From an uncultured Pelagibacteraceae bacterium (lineage in GTDB: Bacteria > Pseudomonadota > Alphaproteobacteria > Pelagibacterales > Pelagibacteraceae): a stretch of DNA of 64,000 nucleotides. The stretch lies in NCBI GenBank assembly GCA_902623495.1, contig CACNTW010000005.1, positions 1-64,000 of the forward strand, in the 5' to 3' direction. The notes beneath the pieces were generated by a model, which was given only the letters and a program-made list of their open reading frames with translations, did no database searches and was not told the DNA's origin. Below are positions 37,958 through 47,269 of the stretch, piece by piece; the first letter of the stretch is position 1, and the number at the start of each line of letters is the position of its first letter. Position numbers and translations under genes: made by a program.

Positions 37958-38497
37958 TTACATTAATTTTTCTGTCAAAATTAAATCTAATTTTCTATCA
38001 AAATTTTCAACATTAATTTTATTAACTTTTTGATGTGAAAAAGCCAGTCCAATTGTTGTACATTTTTTAATTAGAGAAATTTTTTCTAAATATCTATCAT
38101 AAAATCCACCACCATAGCCAATTCTGTTCCTGAATTTATCAAAAGCAACTATTGGTACAAATATTATATCTGGGTATACTTTTTTCAATTTTAGTGGCTG
38201 AGGAATTCCTAATAAGCTTATTGTTAAAGGATCATTTGGACTCCATTTATAAAAATCCATTTGATGATTGCTTTTTATAATTGGTAGCGAAATACTATAA
38301 CCATTAGAATAAAATTTTTTTAGTATTTGCAAACAATCAAATTCAAAATTTATTGGAAAATAACCACCAATAATTTTATTTTTTGATAGATTAATTTTAT
38401 TATGAAAACTACTTACAATATTACTACTTATTTTGATTTCAAAATATTTTTTTTTTCTTAGGTTAATAGTTTTTTTTCTTAATTTAAATTTTGACAC
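37958..38497 (-). CDS. 5-formyltetrahydrofolate cyclo-ligase
   Basis: 5-FCL closes 5-formyl-THF to 5,10-methenyl-THF with ATP, recovering an inhibitory folate. KLRKKTINLRKKKYF at the N terminus and IGYGGGFYDRYL, with the phosphate-binding glycines, are the family motifs; PIVAFDKFRNR precedes the latter. The start is placed at a GTG (38497), 7 bases after the zapA stop; a longer frame from 38542 would overlap zapA. The zapA to 5-FCL order resembles E. coli zapA-ssrS-ygfA, but no 6S RNA gene fits in between. Confidence 0.88.
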   Translation of the reverse strand: MSKFKLRKKTINLRKKKYFEIKISSNIVSSFHNKINLSKNKIIGGYFPINFEFDCLQILKKFYSNGYSISLPIIKSNHQMDFYKWSPNDPLTISLLGIPQPLKLKKVYPDIIFVPIVAFDKFRNRIGYGGGFYDRYLEKISLIKKCTTIGLAFSHQKVNKINVENFDRKLDLILTEKLM

Positions 38498-38504
38498 TGA
38501 TATT

Positions 38505-38951
38505 TTATGAAACAGAAGTATTTGTGCTATTTTTTTTGACAAAGTCTTCTATTTCTAGAGTTACTTTGTCTATTAAATTTTCATAACTTATTTTGTAGTT
38601 TTCAATATCATTCTCAAGTTCTTCTTGTGTTGAGCTTAAATTTTTAATTTCATTTTCTTTGTTATCTTTGTACTGATAAACTAAAGATTTTAATTCTTTA
38701 AATTTTTCTTTTAATTCTTGAAGCTCTTTTTTTTGCGCATCTACTTTTTTTTTGGTTTCAAAATACTCATCCATGACTTTTATAGAAGATATTAGTAATA
38801 ATTTATTCTCTCCAATATTTCCAAGATCAAATTTTAGATCATTAAATTTTTTATTTAAACTCAAGGATAATTCTTCCAAATGTTCCTCTTGACCATCTTC
38901 ACAAGATAATAAATATTCTTTACCATTAAATCTTATATTTACATTTGCCAT
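38505..38951 (-). CDS. zapA: Cell division protein ZapA
   Basis: ZapA binds FtsZ and bundles protofilaments at the division ring. The N-terminal globular part has VNIRFNGKEYLLSCEDGQEEHLEELS, the conserved alphaproteobacterial opening, and GENKLLLISSIKVMDEYFE, followed by a long coiled coil (about 70-140). At 148 residues it is longer than E. coli ZapA because of the coiled coil. It overlaps the upstream coiled-coil gene by 13 bases. Confidence 0.85.
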   Translation of the reverse strand: MANVNIRFNGKEYLLSCEDGQEEHLEELSLSLNKKFNDLKFDLGNIGENKLLLISSIKVMDEYFETKKKVDAQKKELQELKEKFKELKSLVYQYKDNKENEIKNLSSTQEELENDIENYKISYENLIDKVTLEIEDFVKKNSTNTSVS

Positions 38952-39262
38952 TTATCTATTTCTTCCAATAAATTATCTGTTTCTTGATTTAATTCATCAA
39001 TTTTTTCATTAAATTGATTTTCTTTTCTTTTTGAAGTTTCATAATCCTTTTTTAATTCATTTATTTGAGTTCTAAGTTTTAAGTTTTCCTCTTCTAAGCT
39101 TTGGAGAGATGTGGTTATCTGTTTTTTTTCAATTTCTAATTGATTTTTTTGATTTTTTAAAATTGCAATTTTATCTAATTCTTCATTATGTTGAATGTTT
39201 ATCTCTCCTAATTTTTTTAAAGTATCCTTTAATTTTTTTTCTTTTTCATCAATGTTTTTCAT
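38939..39262 (-). CDS. Coiled-coil protein next to zapA, 107 aa
   Basis: Apart from the first few residues the whole protein is a heptad-rich coiled coil (KKLKDTLKKLGE, LKNQKNQLEIEKKQ, LEEENLKLRTQINELKK). The ATG at 39262 was chosen; a GTG at 39292 would add 10 residues. A short coiled-coil protein directly before zapA recalls ZapB or the DUF4164-type genes of alphaproteobacteria, but coiled coils match many families by composition. A role in FtsZ-ring bundling is a guess from position. Confidence 0.7.
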   Translation of the reverse strand: MKNIDEKEKKLKDTLKKLGEINIQHNEELDKIAILKNQKNQLEIEKKQITTSLQSLEEENLKLRTQINELKKDYETSKRKENQFNEKIDELNQETDNLLEEIDKWQM

Positions 39263-39314
39263 ATATATATCTATATTAATAAATTGAATCACCTAAGTCT
39301 AGATAGGATACTTT

Positions 39315-41270
39315 TTGAAAAATATAGAAAAAAATTTATCAAATGCTATTCGTTTTTTATCAATGGATGCGGTTCAAAACGCTAATTCTGGTCACCCAGG
39401 TATGCCAATGGGTATGGCTGACGTTACAACAATTTTATTTAAATATTTTCTAAAATTTAATCCAAAAAATCCAAACTGGCTTAATAGAGATAGATTTATT
39501 TTATCAGCTGGACATGGATCAATGTTGCTTTACTCGCTTTTGTACTTAACTGGGTATAAAAGTGTATCACTTAACGACATCAAGAAATTTAGACAACTAA
39601 ATTCAATTTGTGCTGGACACCCAGAATATCACCCAAACTCAGGTATTGAAACAACGACTGGTCCTTTAGGTCAGGGAATTGCAAATTCTGTAGGTTTTGC
39701 AATTGCAGAAGAAATTTTAAAGAAAAAATTAGGAAGTAATTTAATAAATCACAAAACCTATGTCTTGGCTGGTGATGGGTGCCTTATGGAAGGAATAAGT
39801 CATGAAGCAATGAGTCTAGCCGGTCACCTTAGACTCAATAATCTTATAATGCTTTTTGATAATAATTCTATTTCAATAGATGGTCCTACTAGTTTAGCAG
39901 TCTCAGATGATTATAAAAACAGATTTAAAAGCTATGGATGGAATTATATTTTGATCAATGGGCATAATTACAGAGAAATTTATAATGCGTTAAAAAAAGC
40001 GCAAATATCAAAAAAACCGACTGTGATTTCGTGTAAAACAAAAATAGGATTTGGATCTCCAAATAAAAGTGGAAAGGCCTCTTCTCATGGAAGTCCTCTT
40101 GGGATAGATGAAATAAAGTTAGTTAGAAAAAAATTAGATTGGGATTATAAACCATTTAAAATACCTCAAAGAATTTTAACTGATTGGAGAAAAATTGGAG
40201 AAAGAGGTGTCAAAAAAGAAAAAATATGGAATAAAACCTTTAGCAAACACAAACAAAAATTTAAAAACATTATAAAAAATAAATTCTCGAGTTCAATTAT
40301 AAAACAAAAAAAAGATGCAGTAAAAAATTTTAAGACTATAGCTACAAGAAAATCCTCAGAAGAGTTTTTATCAGCTATATTAAAAGAGAGAAATACTTTA
40401 ATTGGTGGCTCTGCTGATTTAGCGGGATCAAACAATACAAAAACTAAGTTACATAAAATTATTAATTCAAGTAACTTTGGTGGTAATTATATTCACTATG
40501 GTGTTAGAGAACACGCAATGAGTGGAATAATGAATGGATTAGCTCTTCATAGTAATTTTATTCCTTATGGAGGTACTTTTTTAATATTTTCAGACTATTG
40601 CAAACCTTCAATAAGACTGTCTGCTATAATGAAACAGAAGGTAATATATATAATGACACATGACTCAATAGGACTTGGAGAAGATGGACCTACGCATCAA
40701 CCAGTAGAGCAACTTGCTGCTTTAAGATCTATTCCAAACTTAAATGTTTTAAGGCCAGCAGATCAAACTGAAACAATTGAATGTTGGGATATTGCTTTAA
40801 ACAGCAACAAAACACCAAGCATATTAGCTTTAACTAGACAAAACTTAAAACCTATAAGAAAGAGTTTTAGCAAAAAAAATCAATGCTCTATGGGAGCTTA
40901 CGAAGTTATAAGGACTGGAAAAAATATAAATTTAACTATTTTAGCTTCAGGATCAGAGGTTAATCTTGCAATTGAGACTAGTCATAAATTGGCCAAACAA
41001 AAAATTTATTCAAAAGTAATATCAATGCCTTGCCAAGAAATTTTTGACAAACAAAATAAGAGCTATAAAAATAAAATCTTAAAAGAAAGCAAAAACACTT
41101 TTTCAATTGAGGCAGGATCAAAAATGTCTTGGGAAAAATATATTGAAAAGGGCTTATCTTTTTCAATAGAAGATTTTGGTAAAAGCGCTCCTTATAAAAA
41201 AGTCTATGATCATTTTGGTTTAAGTAGTGAAAAAATTAGTAAAAAAATTAAAATTTATTTAAAAAAATGA
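39315..41270 (+). CDS. tkt: Transketolase
   Basis: Transketolase moves two-carbon units between sugar phosphates with thiamin diphosphate. The 651 residues have the full pattern: MDAVQNANSGHPGMPMGMAD, SAGHGSML, TTGPLGQGIANSVGFAIAE, VLAGDGCLMEGISHEA, GHD-like INGHN, SHGSPLG, then VREHAMSGIMNGLALH and HDSIGLGEDGPTHQPVEQLA and a C-terminal domain. The start is a TTG behind TAGGA; the first internal ATG is 16 codons later. It opens the operon tkt-gap-pgk-fba-thiE-efp. Confidence 0.97.
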   Translation: MKNIEKNLSNAIRFLSMDAVQNANSGHPGMPMGMADVTTILFKYFLKFNPKNPNWLNRDRFILSAGHGSMLLYSLLYLTGYKSVSLNDIKKFRQLNSICAGHPEYHPNSGIETTTGPLGQGIANSVGFAIAEEILKKKLGSNLINHKTYVLAGDGCLMEGISHEAMSLAGHLRLNNLIMLFDNNSISIDGPTSLAVSDDYKNRFKSYGWNYILINGHNYREIYNALKKAQISKKPTVISCKTKIGFGSPNKSGKASSHGSPLGIDEIKLVRKKLDWDYKPFKIPQRILTDWRKIGERGVKKEKIWNKTFSKHKQKFKNIIKNKFSSSIIKQKKDAVKNFKTIATRKSSEEFLSAILKERNTLIGGSADLAGSNNTKTKLHKIINSSNFGGNYIHYGVREHAMSGIMNGLALHSNFIPYGGTFLIFSDYCKPSIRLSAIMKQKVIYIMTHDSIGLGEDGPTHQPVEQLAALRSIPNLNVLRPADQTETIECWDIALNSNKTPSILALTRQNLKPIRKSFSKKNQCSMGAYEVIRTGKNINLTILASGSEVNLAIETSHKLAKQKIYSKVISMPCQEIFDKQNKSYKNKILKESKNTFSIEAGSKMSWEKYIEKGLSFSIEDFGKSAPYKKVYDHFGLSSEKISKKIKIYLKK

Positions 41271-42274
41271 CAATAAAAGTTGGCATTAATGGTATGGGAA
41301 GAATTGGCAGAATGATTGTGAGGTCAATTTATGAAAATTACAAAGGTAAAATAATTATCAAACATATTAATAATAGATCGAGCTCTGAAATTTGTGCAAA
41401 TTTATTAAAATATGATTCAATTCATGGTAATTTTAATTCTCTAGTAAAATCTGGAGGAAATTACATAAAAATAAATAAAGAAAAAATATCTTACACTCAA
41501 CACTCTATGATTAATGACATAAAGTGGAAAAAATATGGTGTAGATTATGTTTTTGAGTGTACAGGTAAGTTTAATTCTAAAGATCAATTACTGCCACATA
41601 TAGCAAATGGAGTAAAAAAAGTTATTGTATCTGCCCCATGTAAAATGGCTGATAAAACTATAGTTTTTGGCGTAAATCATAAGAAGATCAACATGAATGA
41701 TAGAATTATTTCAGCAGCTTCTTGCACAACAAATTGCTTAGCTCCTGTTGCAGACGTCATTAATAAAAATTTTATAATTCTTAATGGTTTTATGACAACC
41801 ATACATGCTTTTACAAGTGATCAAAGAATACTAGATAATTCCCACAAAGATCCAAGAAGAGCGAGATCTGCAAGTCAATCAATTGTACCTACATCTACTG
41901 GTGCATCAAAAGCTATTGGTGAGATTATACCCTCATTGAAAGGTAAGCTAGAGGGGATAGCAATGAGAGTGCCAACACCAAATGTTTCATTAATAGAATT
42001 TATATTTAATGTAAAAAAAAATATTACCTTAAAAAAATTAAATAACTCTTTATTTTCAGCTTCTAAAACAAAACTTAAAAATATTCTAAATGTTACAGAT
42101 GAGAAGCTAGTCTCAGTTGATTTTAATCACAACAGTGCATCTGCAATCATAGATTCTTCACTTACTAACGTGGTTGGAAATAAAATGGGTAAAATTTCAG
42201 CTTGGTATGATAATGAATGGGGTTTCTCGAATAGAATGTGCGATATTGCGGAGTATGTAAGCAAGATCAAATAA
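41267..42274 (+). CDS. gap: Glyceraldehyde-3-phosphate dehydrogenase
   Basis: GAPDH oxidises glyceraldehyde 3-phosphate with NAD(P) and phosphate, or runs in reverse in gluconeogenesis. The 335 residues start with VGINGMGRIGRMIVR and contain the active-site ISAASCTTNCLAPVADV with the catalytic Cys, THAFTSDQ-like IHAFTSDQRILD, RRARSASQSIVPTSTGASKA and WYDNEWGFSNRM. It overlaps the tkt stop by 4 bases. The residue after the early second strand is Asn (HINNRS) rather than Asp, so the NAD versus NADP preference is uncertain. Confidence 0.96.
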   Translation: MTIKVGINGMGRIGRMIVRSIYENYKGKIIIKHINNRSSSEICANLLKYDSIHGNFNSLVKSGGNYIKINKEKISYTQHSMINDIKWKKYGVDYVFECTGKFNSKDQLLPHIANGVKKVIVSAPCKMADKTIVFGVNHKKINMNDRIISAASCTTNCLAPVADVINKNFIILNGFMTTIHAFTSDQRILDNSHKDPRRARSASQSIVPTSTGASKAIGEIIPSLKGKLEGIAMRVPTPNVSLIEFIFNVKKNITLKKLNNSLFSASKTKLKNILNVTDEKLVSVDFNHNSASAIIDSSLTNVVGNKMGKISAWYDNEWGFSNRMCDIAEYVSKIK

Positions 42275-43446
42275 TGAAATCCATTGAAAATATAGAAAAT
42301 ATTAAAAATAAAAGAGTAATTCTTAGACTTGATTTAAATGTTCCAATAAAAAATGGAAAAATAACAGACTCTAACCGGATTGATAAGGTTATGCCCACAA
42401 TAGAATTTCTATTAAAAAAAAAAGCAAAGATTATAATAATTTCTCATGTTGGAAGGCCAAAAGGTAAAATAGTTAAGGAACTTTCTCTAAAATTGATATC
42501 TTTGTACATTAAAAGTAAAATTAAAAAAGAAGTATCATTACTTAAAGAAAACATTTTTAATTTAAATAAAGAAGACATTTTTAAGAGTTCCAAAAATGAG
42601 TTGATATTACTAGAAAATATTAGATTTTATCCCGAAGAAGAGGCCAACGATGATAAATTTTCAAAAAAATTAGCAAGCTTAGGTGAAATATATGTTAATG
42701 ATGCATTTTCGTGTTCACACAGAGATCATGCTTCTATATCAAAAATAACAAAGTATATTCCGTCGTACAGCGGAATTCAAATTAATGCAGAGGTAAATGC
42801 TCTCAATAAAATAACGTCAAAAATAAAAAAGCCTATAACATGTATAATTGGTGGATCTAAAATATCTTCCAAAATAAATATAATAAAAAATTTAATACCA
42901 AAATTTAATAGCATTATAATAGTAGGTGCTATGGCGAACAATATATTGAAATACAAAGGTTTAAAAATTGGTAACTCTGTTTATGAAAAAAATATTGATT
43001 ACATAATTCAAGAGATTTTTACGTATGCTAAAAAAAATAAATGTAAAATATATTATCCGAAAGATGTTAAAATTGGAAAAAAATTGAACGATAAATCTTT
43101 TGAAAAAGATTTTAAAGATATTGAAGATGATGATATGATACTTGATGTAGGATCAAAAACATTATTTGAAATAAAAAGAATTATTGACGATTCCTCGACA
43201 ATATTATGGAACGGGCCACTAGGTTACTTTGAAAATGAGAATTTTTCATTGGGAAGCTCGGAAGTTGCAAAATATATAGCAAACAGAGGGAACAAAATAT
43301 TTTCTGTTGTTGGTGGAGGCGATACGGTTGCAGTAATTAATTCACTAAATATGAAAGATAAATTTAATTTTGTTTCAACTGCAGGTGGAGCATTTCTAGA
43401 ATATCTTGAAGGCAAAGTTCTCCCTGGTATAAAAGCACTAAATTAG
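42274..43446 (+). CDS. pgk: Phosphoglycerate kinase
   Basis: Pgk transfers phosphate between 1,3-bisphosphoglycerate and ADP. The start at 42274 (TAATG overlap with the gap stop) gives the usual N terminus with RVILRLDLNVPIKNGKI. Further motifs are ISHVGRPKGK, LLENIRFYPEEEAND, VNDAFSCSHRDHASI, the IIGGSKISSKI hinge, LWNGPLGYFENENF and VGGGDTVAVI. About 390 residues, two Rossmann domains. It is followed by the aldolase with no gap. Confidence 0.96.
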   Translation: MKSIENIENIKNKRVILRLDLNVPIKNGKITDSNRIDKVMPTIEFLLKKKAKIIIISHVGRPKGKIVKELSLKLISLYIKSKIKKEVSLLKENIFNLNKEDIFKSSKNELILLENIRFYPEEEANDDKFSKKLASLGEIYVNDAFSCSHRDHASISKITKYIPSYSGIQINAEVNALNKITSKIKKPITCIIGGSKISSKINIIKNLIPKFNSIIIVGAMANNILKYKGLKIGNSVYEKNIDYIIQEIFTYAKKNKCKIYYPKDVKIGKKLNDKSFEKDFKDIEDDDMILDVGSKTLFEIKRIIDDSSTILWNGPLGYFENENFSLGSSEVAKYIANRGNKIFSVVGGGDTVAVINSLNMKDKFNFVSTAGGAFLEYLEGKVLPGIKALN

Positions 43447-44457
43447 ATGTCTGAACTAAACAAAATCGCTCTTCAAATATTGTCAAATGGCAAAGGTATA
43501 CTTGCAGCTGATGAAAGTACAGCCACAATGACAAAAAGATTAGAATCAGTAAAAGTACATTCTGATGAAAATAATAGACTGCTTTTTAGACAAACTCTTT
43601 TTTCATCTTTATCAATGAAAGAATGCATAGGTGGTGTAATACTATACGACGAAACAATAAGACAAAAAACTTCCGATGGAAAAACAATACCTGAATTAAT
43701 AAAGTCAAGTGGTTCATTAACTGGTATTAAAGTTGATACAGGGGCTAAAACATTAGCGGGATCTAAAGAAGAAAAAATTACTGAAGGTTTAGACGGTTTA
43801 AGAGAACGACTAAAAGAATATTATAAACTTGGAGCAAGATTTACAAAATGGAGGGGTGTCTACCTTATATCTGATAAATATCCAAGCAAATTATCAGTTT
43901 CAGCAAATGCTCATGCATTAGCTAGATATGCAGCATTAGTACAAGAAGCAGGAATGGTTCCTATAATCGAACCTGAAGTTTTAATGGATGGTCATCATTC
44001 AGCTAAGGATTGTTTAAGAAAAACATCAGAAGTAATAAGTAAATGTTATGAAGAATTGGAATTGTACAAAATTGATTTAACAGGAACAATACTAAAACCG
44101 AACATGATTTTACCAGGTAAAAACTCTAACGAAAAAATTTCTAATGATGAAATAGCAGGATTAACATTAGAGTGTTTAAAAAATAACGTGCCTTCATCAG
44201 TCCCGGGCATAGCTTTTCTCTCTGGTGGTCAAACAGAAATAGAGGCAACTGCAAACCTTAACCAAATAAATATCAATAATAATACAGATTTTATAATGAC
44301 TTATTCTTATGGAAGAGCTCTGCAACAAAGTGCGTTAAGATTTTGGTCAAAAGATATAGAGAACATAGTCGGAACTCAGAAGATTTTTGATCATAGAGCT
44401 AAAATGTGTTCTTTGGCGGCGCAAGGAAAATGGTCAAAAAGTTTTGAAAACTCGTAA
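43447..44457 (+). CDS. Class I fructose-bisphosphate aldolase
   Basis: Class I aldolase joins or cleaves fructose 1,6-bisphosphate through a lysine Schiff base without metal. The 336 residues begin with GKGILAADESTATMTKRL, then VILYDETIRQ, GIKVDTGAK, ARFTKWRGVY, PIIEPEVLMDG, LKPNMILPG (the Schiff-base lysine lies in this region) and the FLSGGQTEIEA phosphate loop. It is close to animal and plant class I enzymes, not to the bacterial DhnA type. It is the last glycolytic gene of the block; no phosphofructokinase is seen here. Confidence 0.95.
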   Translation: MSELNKIALQILSNGKGILAADESTATMTKRLESVKVHSDENNRLLFRQTLFSSLSMKECIGGVILYDETIRQKTSDGKTIPELIKSSGSLTGIKVDTGAKTLAGSKEEKITEGLDGLRERLKEYYKLGARFTKWRGVYLISDKYPSKLSVSANAHALARYAALVQEAGMVPIIEPEVLMDGHHSAKDCLRKTSEVISKCYEELELYKIDLTGTILKPNMILPGKNSNEKISNDEIAGLTLECLKNNVPSSVPGIAFLSGGQTEIEATANLNQININNNTDFIMTYSYGRALQQSALRFWSKDIENIVGTQKIFDHRAKMCSLAAQGKWSKSFENS

Positions 44458-45061
44458 TAAAAAATTTATTTATTTAATATCTCCTAACAAAATAATAAAT
44501 AATTCATTTTACAATATCTTAAATCAAGTTTTTAAATCAAAAAAAGTAAAATTTTTTCAATTAAGACTTAAAAAAGAAAGCGTTAAAAAAAAAGTTATAA
44601 TTGCAAAGAAAATACTGCAAATTTGCAAAAAAAATAAAGTAAAATTAATTATTAATGACGATCCTAATCTTGCTTCAAAAGTGAATGCACATGGATGTCA
44701 TTTAGGTCAAAAAGATATGAATATTTTTGATGCAAGAAAAATTTTAAAAAATAAAATAATTGGAGTTACTTGTCATAATTCAATCAAACTTGCTAGAATT
44801 GCTTTATTAGGTGGTGCGGATTATATTGCATTAGGAGCGTTCTTTAAAACTAAAACCAAAAAAGTTACACATAAAGCAAATATAAAATTTTTAATTAAAA
44901 TTAAAAAATTAATAAATTTATCAGTAGTAGTTATTGGAGGAATTAATGATAAAAATTATAAAAAACTATTGTTGAATAAAGCAGATTTTTTAGCTATTTC
45001 AGGCTACATTTGGAATAATAAAAAGTTAAAACCACACCAAGCAATAAAAAAATTAATATGA
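44444..45061 (+). CDS. thiE: Thiamin-phosphate synthase-like protein ThiE
   Basis: ThiE couples the pyrimidine and thiazole halves of thiamin. Signatures in about 205 residues are FQLRLKKES, LIINDDPNLASKVNAHGCHLGQKDM, GVTCHNS, DYIALGAFFKTKTK and the VVVIGGIND phosphate-binding strand. The start is set at a TTG (44444) overlapping the aldolase stop by 14 bases; the longer upstream frame has no family match. A TenI-type paralogue cannot be excluded, but the substrate loops look like ThiE. Its stop overlaps efp (ATGA). Transketolase and Dxs in this window depend on the cofactor it makes. Confidence 0.82.
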   Translation: MKTRNKKFIYLISPNKIINNSFYNILNQVFKSKKVKFFQLRLKKESVKKKVIIAKKILQICKKNKVKLIINDDPNLASKVNAHGCHLGQKDMNIFDARKILKNKIIGVTCHNSIKLARIALLGGADYIALGAFFKTKTKKVTHKANIKFLIKIKKLINLSVVVIGGINDKNYKKLLLNKADFLAISGYIWNNKKLKPHQAIKKLI

Positions 45062-45618
45062 AAATAAACGCAACAGAAATAAGAGTGGGAATGATATTGG
45101 AATATAAGGACGATCTATGGGAGGTATTAAAAACTAATCATGTTAAACCTGGTAAAGGTGGGGCATTTGCTCAGATTGAAATGAAAAGTTTAATTAAAAA
45201 CACAAAACTTAATGAAAGATTTAGGTCTAGCGAAACTGTAGAAAAAGCATCAATAGATGAAGAAAAATATAATTTCTTGTATAGTGATGAAAATGATTTT
45301 TATTTTATGAACCCCTCATCGTTTGAGCAAATTAATTTAAGTAAAAGCATAGTAGGTGATAAAGGTAAAATGCTTACAGAAAATCTAGAGGTAACTATTA
45401 ACTTCTATAATGAAAATCCCTTGAGTATTTTACTTCCGAACCAATTAAAATGTAAAATAGAAACCACAGATGCTGCATTAAAAGGTCAAACTGTTTCTTC
45501 TTCTTATAAACCAGCTATACTTGAAAATGGATTAAGTATACAAGTTCCTCCTTTTATCGAAAGTGGAGACATTGTAATTGTTGATACTAGAACAATGGAG
45601 TACGTTAAAAAAATTTAG
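45058..45618 (+). CDS. efp: Elongation factor P
   Basis: EF-P relieves ribosomes stalled at polyproline stretches. The 186 residues show the N-terminal KOW-like domain with KPGKGGAFAQIE, where K33 is the residue modified in other bacteria, and two OB domains, the last with TTDAALKGQTVSSSYKPAILENG and VPPFIESGDIVIVDTRTMEYV. Whether an EpmA-type lysine modification exists cannot be judged here. Translation is coupled to thiE by a 4-base overlap. Confidence 0.97.
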   Translation: MKINATEIRVGMILEYKDDLWEVLKTNHVKPGKGGAFAQIEMKSLIKNTKLNERFRSSETVEKASIDEEKYNFLYSDENDFYFMNPSSFEQINLSKSIVGDKGKMLTENLEVTINFYNENPLSILLPNQLKCKIETTDAALKGQTVSSSYKPAILENGLSIQVPPFIESGDIVIVDTRTMEYVKKI

Positions 45619-45619
45619 G

Positions 45620-46366
45620 ATGAATTCAATATCTCCAAATTTAAACTTAATGATAAAAGCCTGTGAAAAGGCATCAAAGGTAATAATAAGGGATTTTGGT
45701 GAATTGGAAAATTTGCAAGTATCAAAAAAGGGTCCAAAAGATTTTGTTACCAAAACAGATAAAAGAGTAGAAAATATTTTAATTGAAGAATTATCAAAAT
45801 CAAAAAAAAATTATTCATTTATAACCGAAGAGACTGGGAAAATTTTAAATAAAAATAAGGATATTTTTTGGGTCATTGATCCTATTGATGGTACAACAAA
45901 TTTTTTACATGGAATTCCCCATTTTGCAATTTCAATTGCATTGCAACAAAATAGTGAAATCATAACAGGTCTAATTTTTGATCCTATAAAAAATGAGATC
46001 TTTTACGCTGAGAAGAATAATGGGTCATATTTTAACAACAATAGAATTAGAGTGTCAAATAAATCAAATATTGATGAATGTTTATTCTCAACTAATTGTG
46101 AAGGTATAAAATTTGTATACCCTAAGCTTAATTTAAGAAATACAGGCTGCGCGGCACTTGATTTAGCATATGTAGGATGTGGAAGATTTGATGGTTTTTT
46201 TCATAATAGAATTAATTTGTGGGACATTGCAGCAGGTAAAATAATAATTGAGGAGGCAGGAGGAAAAGTTAATGACATCAGTAAATTTCAAATAAATAAA
46301 ATTAATATTAGGGCAGCAAATCTTAATATTTATGAAAAAATGCTTAAAAAATTAGATAACTTTTAA
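45620..46366 (+). CDS. suhB: Inositol monophosphatase family protein SuhB
   Basis: SuhB-type enzymes dephosphorylate inositol phosphates with Mg2+ and, in E. coli, also bind the rRNA antitermination complex. The start at 45620, 1 base after the efp stop, avoids a 41-base overlap. Motifs in about 248 residues are [45 protein letters not shown] with the metal ligands, and the C-terminal [19 protein letters not shown]. It is likely cotranscribed with efp. Confidence 0.92.
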   Translation: MNSISPNLNLMIKACEKASKVIIRDFGELENLQVSKKGPKDFVTKTDKRVENILIEELSKSKKNYSFITEETGKILNKNKDIFWVIDPIDGTTNFLHGIPHFAISIALQQNSEIITGLIFDPIKNEIFYAEKNNGSYFNNNRIRVSNKSNIDECLFSTNCEGIKFVYPKLNLRNTGCAALDLAYVGCGRFDGFFHNRINLWDIAAGKIIIEEAGGKVNDISKFQINKINIRAANLNIYEKMLKKLDNF

Positions 46367-46401
46367 TTGTTTTTAAATTAAATTTCGTTATAAGGCTGCC
46401 A

Positions 46402-46632
46402 ATGAAAAAGAATATACATCCTAAATATCATAATATTAAAGTTGAAATGACAGATGGCACCCAATTTGAGACAAAATCTACTTGGGGATCTGAGAATGAA
46501 ATTTTAAAATTAGATATAGATCCAAAATCGCATTCTGCATGGACAGGTGGAAAACAGAAAATTTTGGACAAAGGAAGAATAAGTAAATTCAATAAGAAAT
46601 TCCAAAATTTTAGATCTGAGAATAAAAGCTGA
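46402..46632 (+). CDS. rpmE: Ribosomal protein L31
   Basis: L31 bridges the two ribosomal subunits. The 76 residues match the alphaproteobacterial form: [24 protein letters not shown] and [16 protein letters not shown]. No cysteines are present, so it is the zinc-free type. Its stop overlaps the trcR start (TGATG). Confidence 0.96.
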   Translation: MKKNIHPKYHNIKVEMTDGTQFETKSTWGSENEILKLDIDPKSHSAWTGGKQKILDKGRISKFNKKFQNFRSENKS

Positions 46633-47207
46633 TGTCTAAAGCCCCTTTAATGCCAATGGCTACAGCTGTTTGGCTAGTAGAGAATACATCTTTGACCTTT
46701 AAACAAATTGCAGATTTCTGTAAGTTGCATGAAGTAGAGATACAAGGAATCGCAGATGGAGAAGTTGCAAAAGGTATTGTTGGATACAATCCAATAATCT
46801 CAGGCCAACTAACAAATGAAGAAATAAAACTCTCTTCTGATGATCAAAATCGACCTTTAAATATTATTGACTTAGATGTAGAAATAAAAAATTCAGATAA
46901 CAAAATTAAAAAATATGTACCCTTGTCAAAGAGACAAGATAAACCTGATTCAGCTTTATGGTTATTAAAAAATCACTCGATATTGAAAGACTCACAAATA
47001 GCAAAGCTTGTAGGAGTAACAAAAAACTCTGTTAGCTCAATTAGGAACAAGAGTTACTGGAATTATAATAGTTTAAATGCAAAAGATCCCGTAGCGATGG
47101 GTTTATTTTCTCAAAAAGATTTACTTACAGCAATAGAGAAAGCTGAAAGAAGAGTGATTAGAGAAAAAAAAGATAAAGAGAAATCAATTAATACTAATAA
47201 AAGCTAA
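46632..47207 (+). CDS. trcR: Cell cycle regulator TrcR (DUF1013)
   Basis: TrcR is an alphaproteobacterial DNA-binding protein that works with RNA polymerase and affects cell-cycle transcription in Caulobacter. The N-terminal APLMPMATAVWLVENTSLTFKQIADFC and GIADGEVAKGIVGYNPI stretches define the DUF1013 family. A second helix-turn-helix-like segment appears at about 130-150 (DSQIAKLVGVTKNSVSSIRN). At 191 residues it is of family length with a charged tail. In this small genome with few regulators it may be of special weight. Confidence 0.9.
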   Translation: MSKAPLMPMATAVWLVENTSLTFKQIADFCKLHEVEIQGIADGEVAKGIVGYNPIISGQLTNEEIKLSSDDQNRPLNIIDLDVEIKNSDNKIKKYVPLSKRQDKPDSALWLLKNHSILKDSQIAKLVGVTKNSVSSIRNKSYWNYNSLNAKDPVAMGLFSQKDLLTAIEKAERRVIREKKDKEKSINTNKS

Positions 47208-47259
47208 ATTGAAATATATAGACAAATAATGTTTAAAATGCTAACTAAACGCACTTTTT

Positions 47260-47264
47260 GGAGG
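47260..47264 (+). promoter_or_regulatory. Shine-Dalgarno site that points to an ATT start of rpsU
   Basis: GGAGG is an almost perfect anti-16S match. The next in-frame codon at normal spacing (5 bases) is ATT at 47270; no ATG, GTG or TTG lies at the right distance in frame. The TTG at 47258 overlaps the GGAGG itself and cannot be served by it. Confidence 0.6.
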
Positions 47265-47269
47265 TTGTT

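Noticed and set aside
38498..38505. 6S RNA gene between zapA and 5-FCL
   Set aside because: This is the E. coli location, but only 7 bases separate the two genes once the 5-FCL start is set at 38497.
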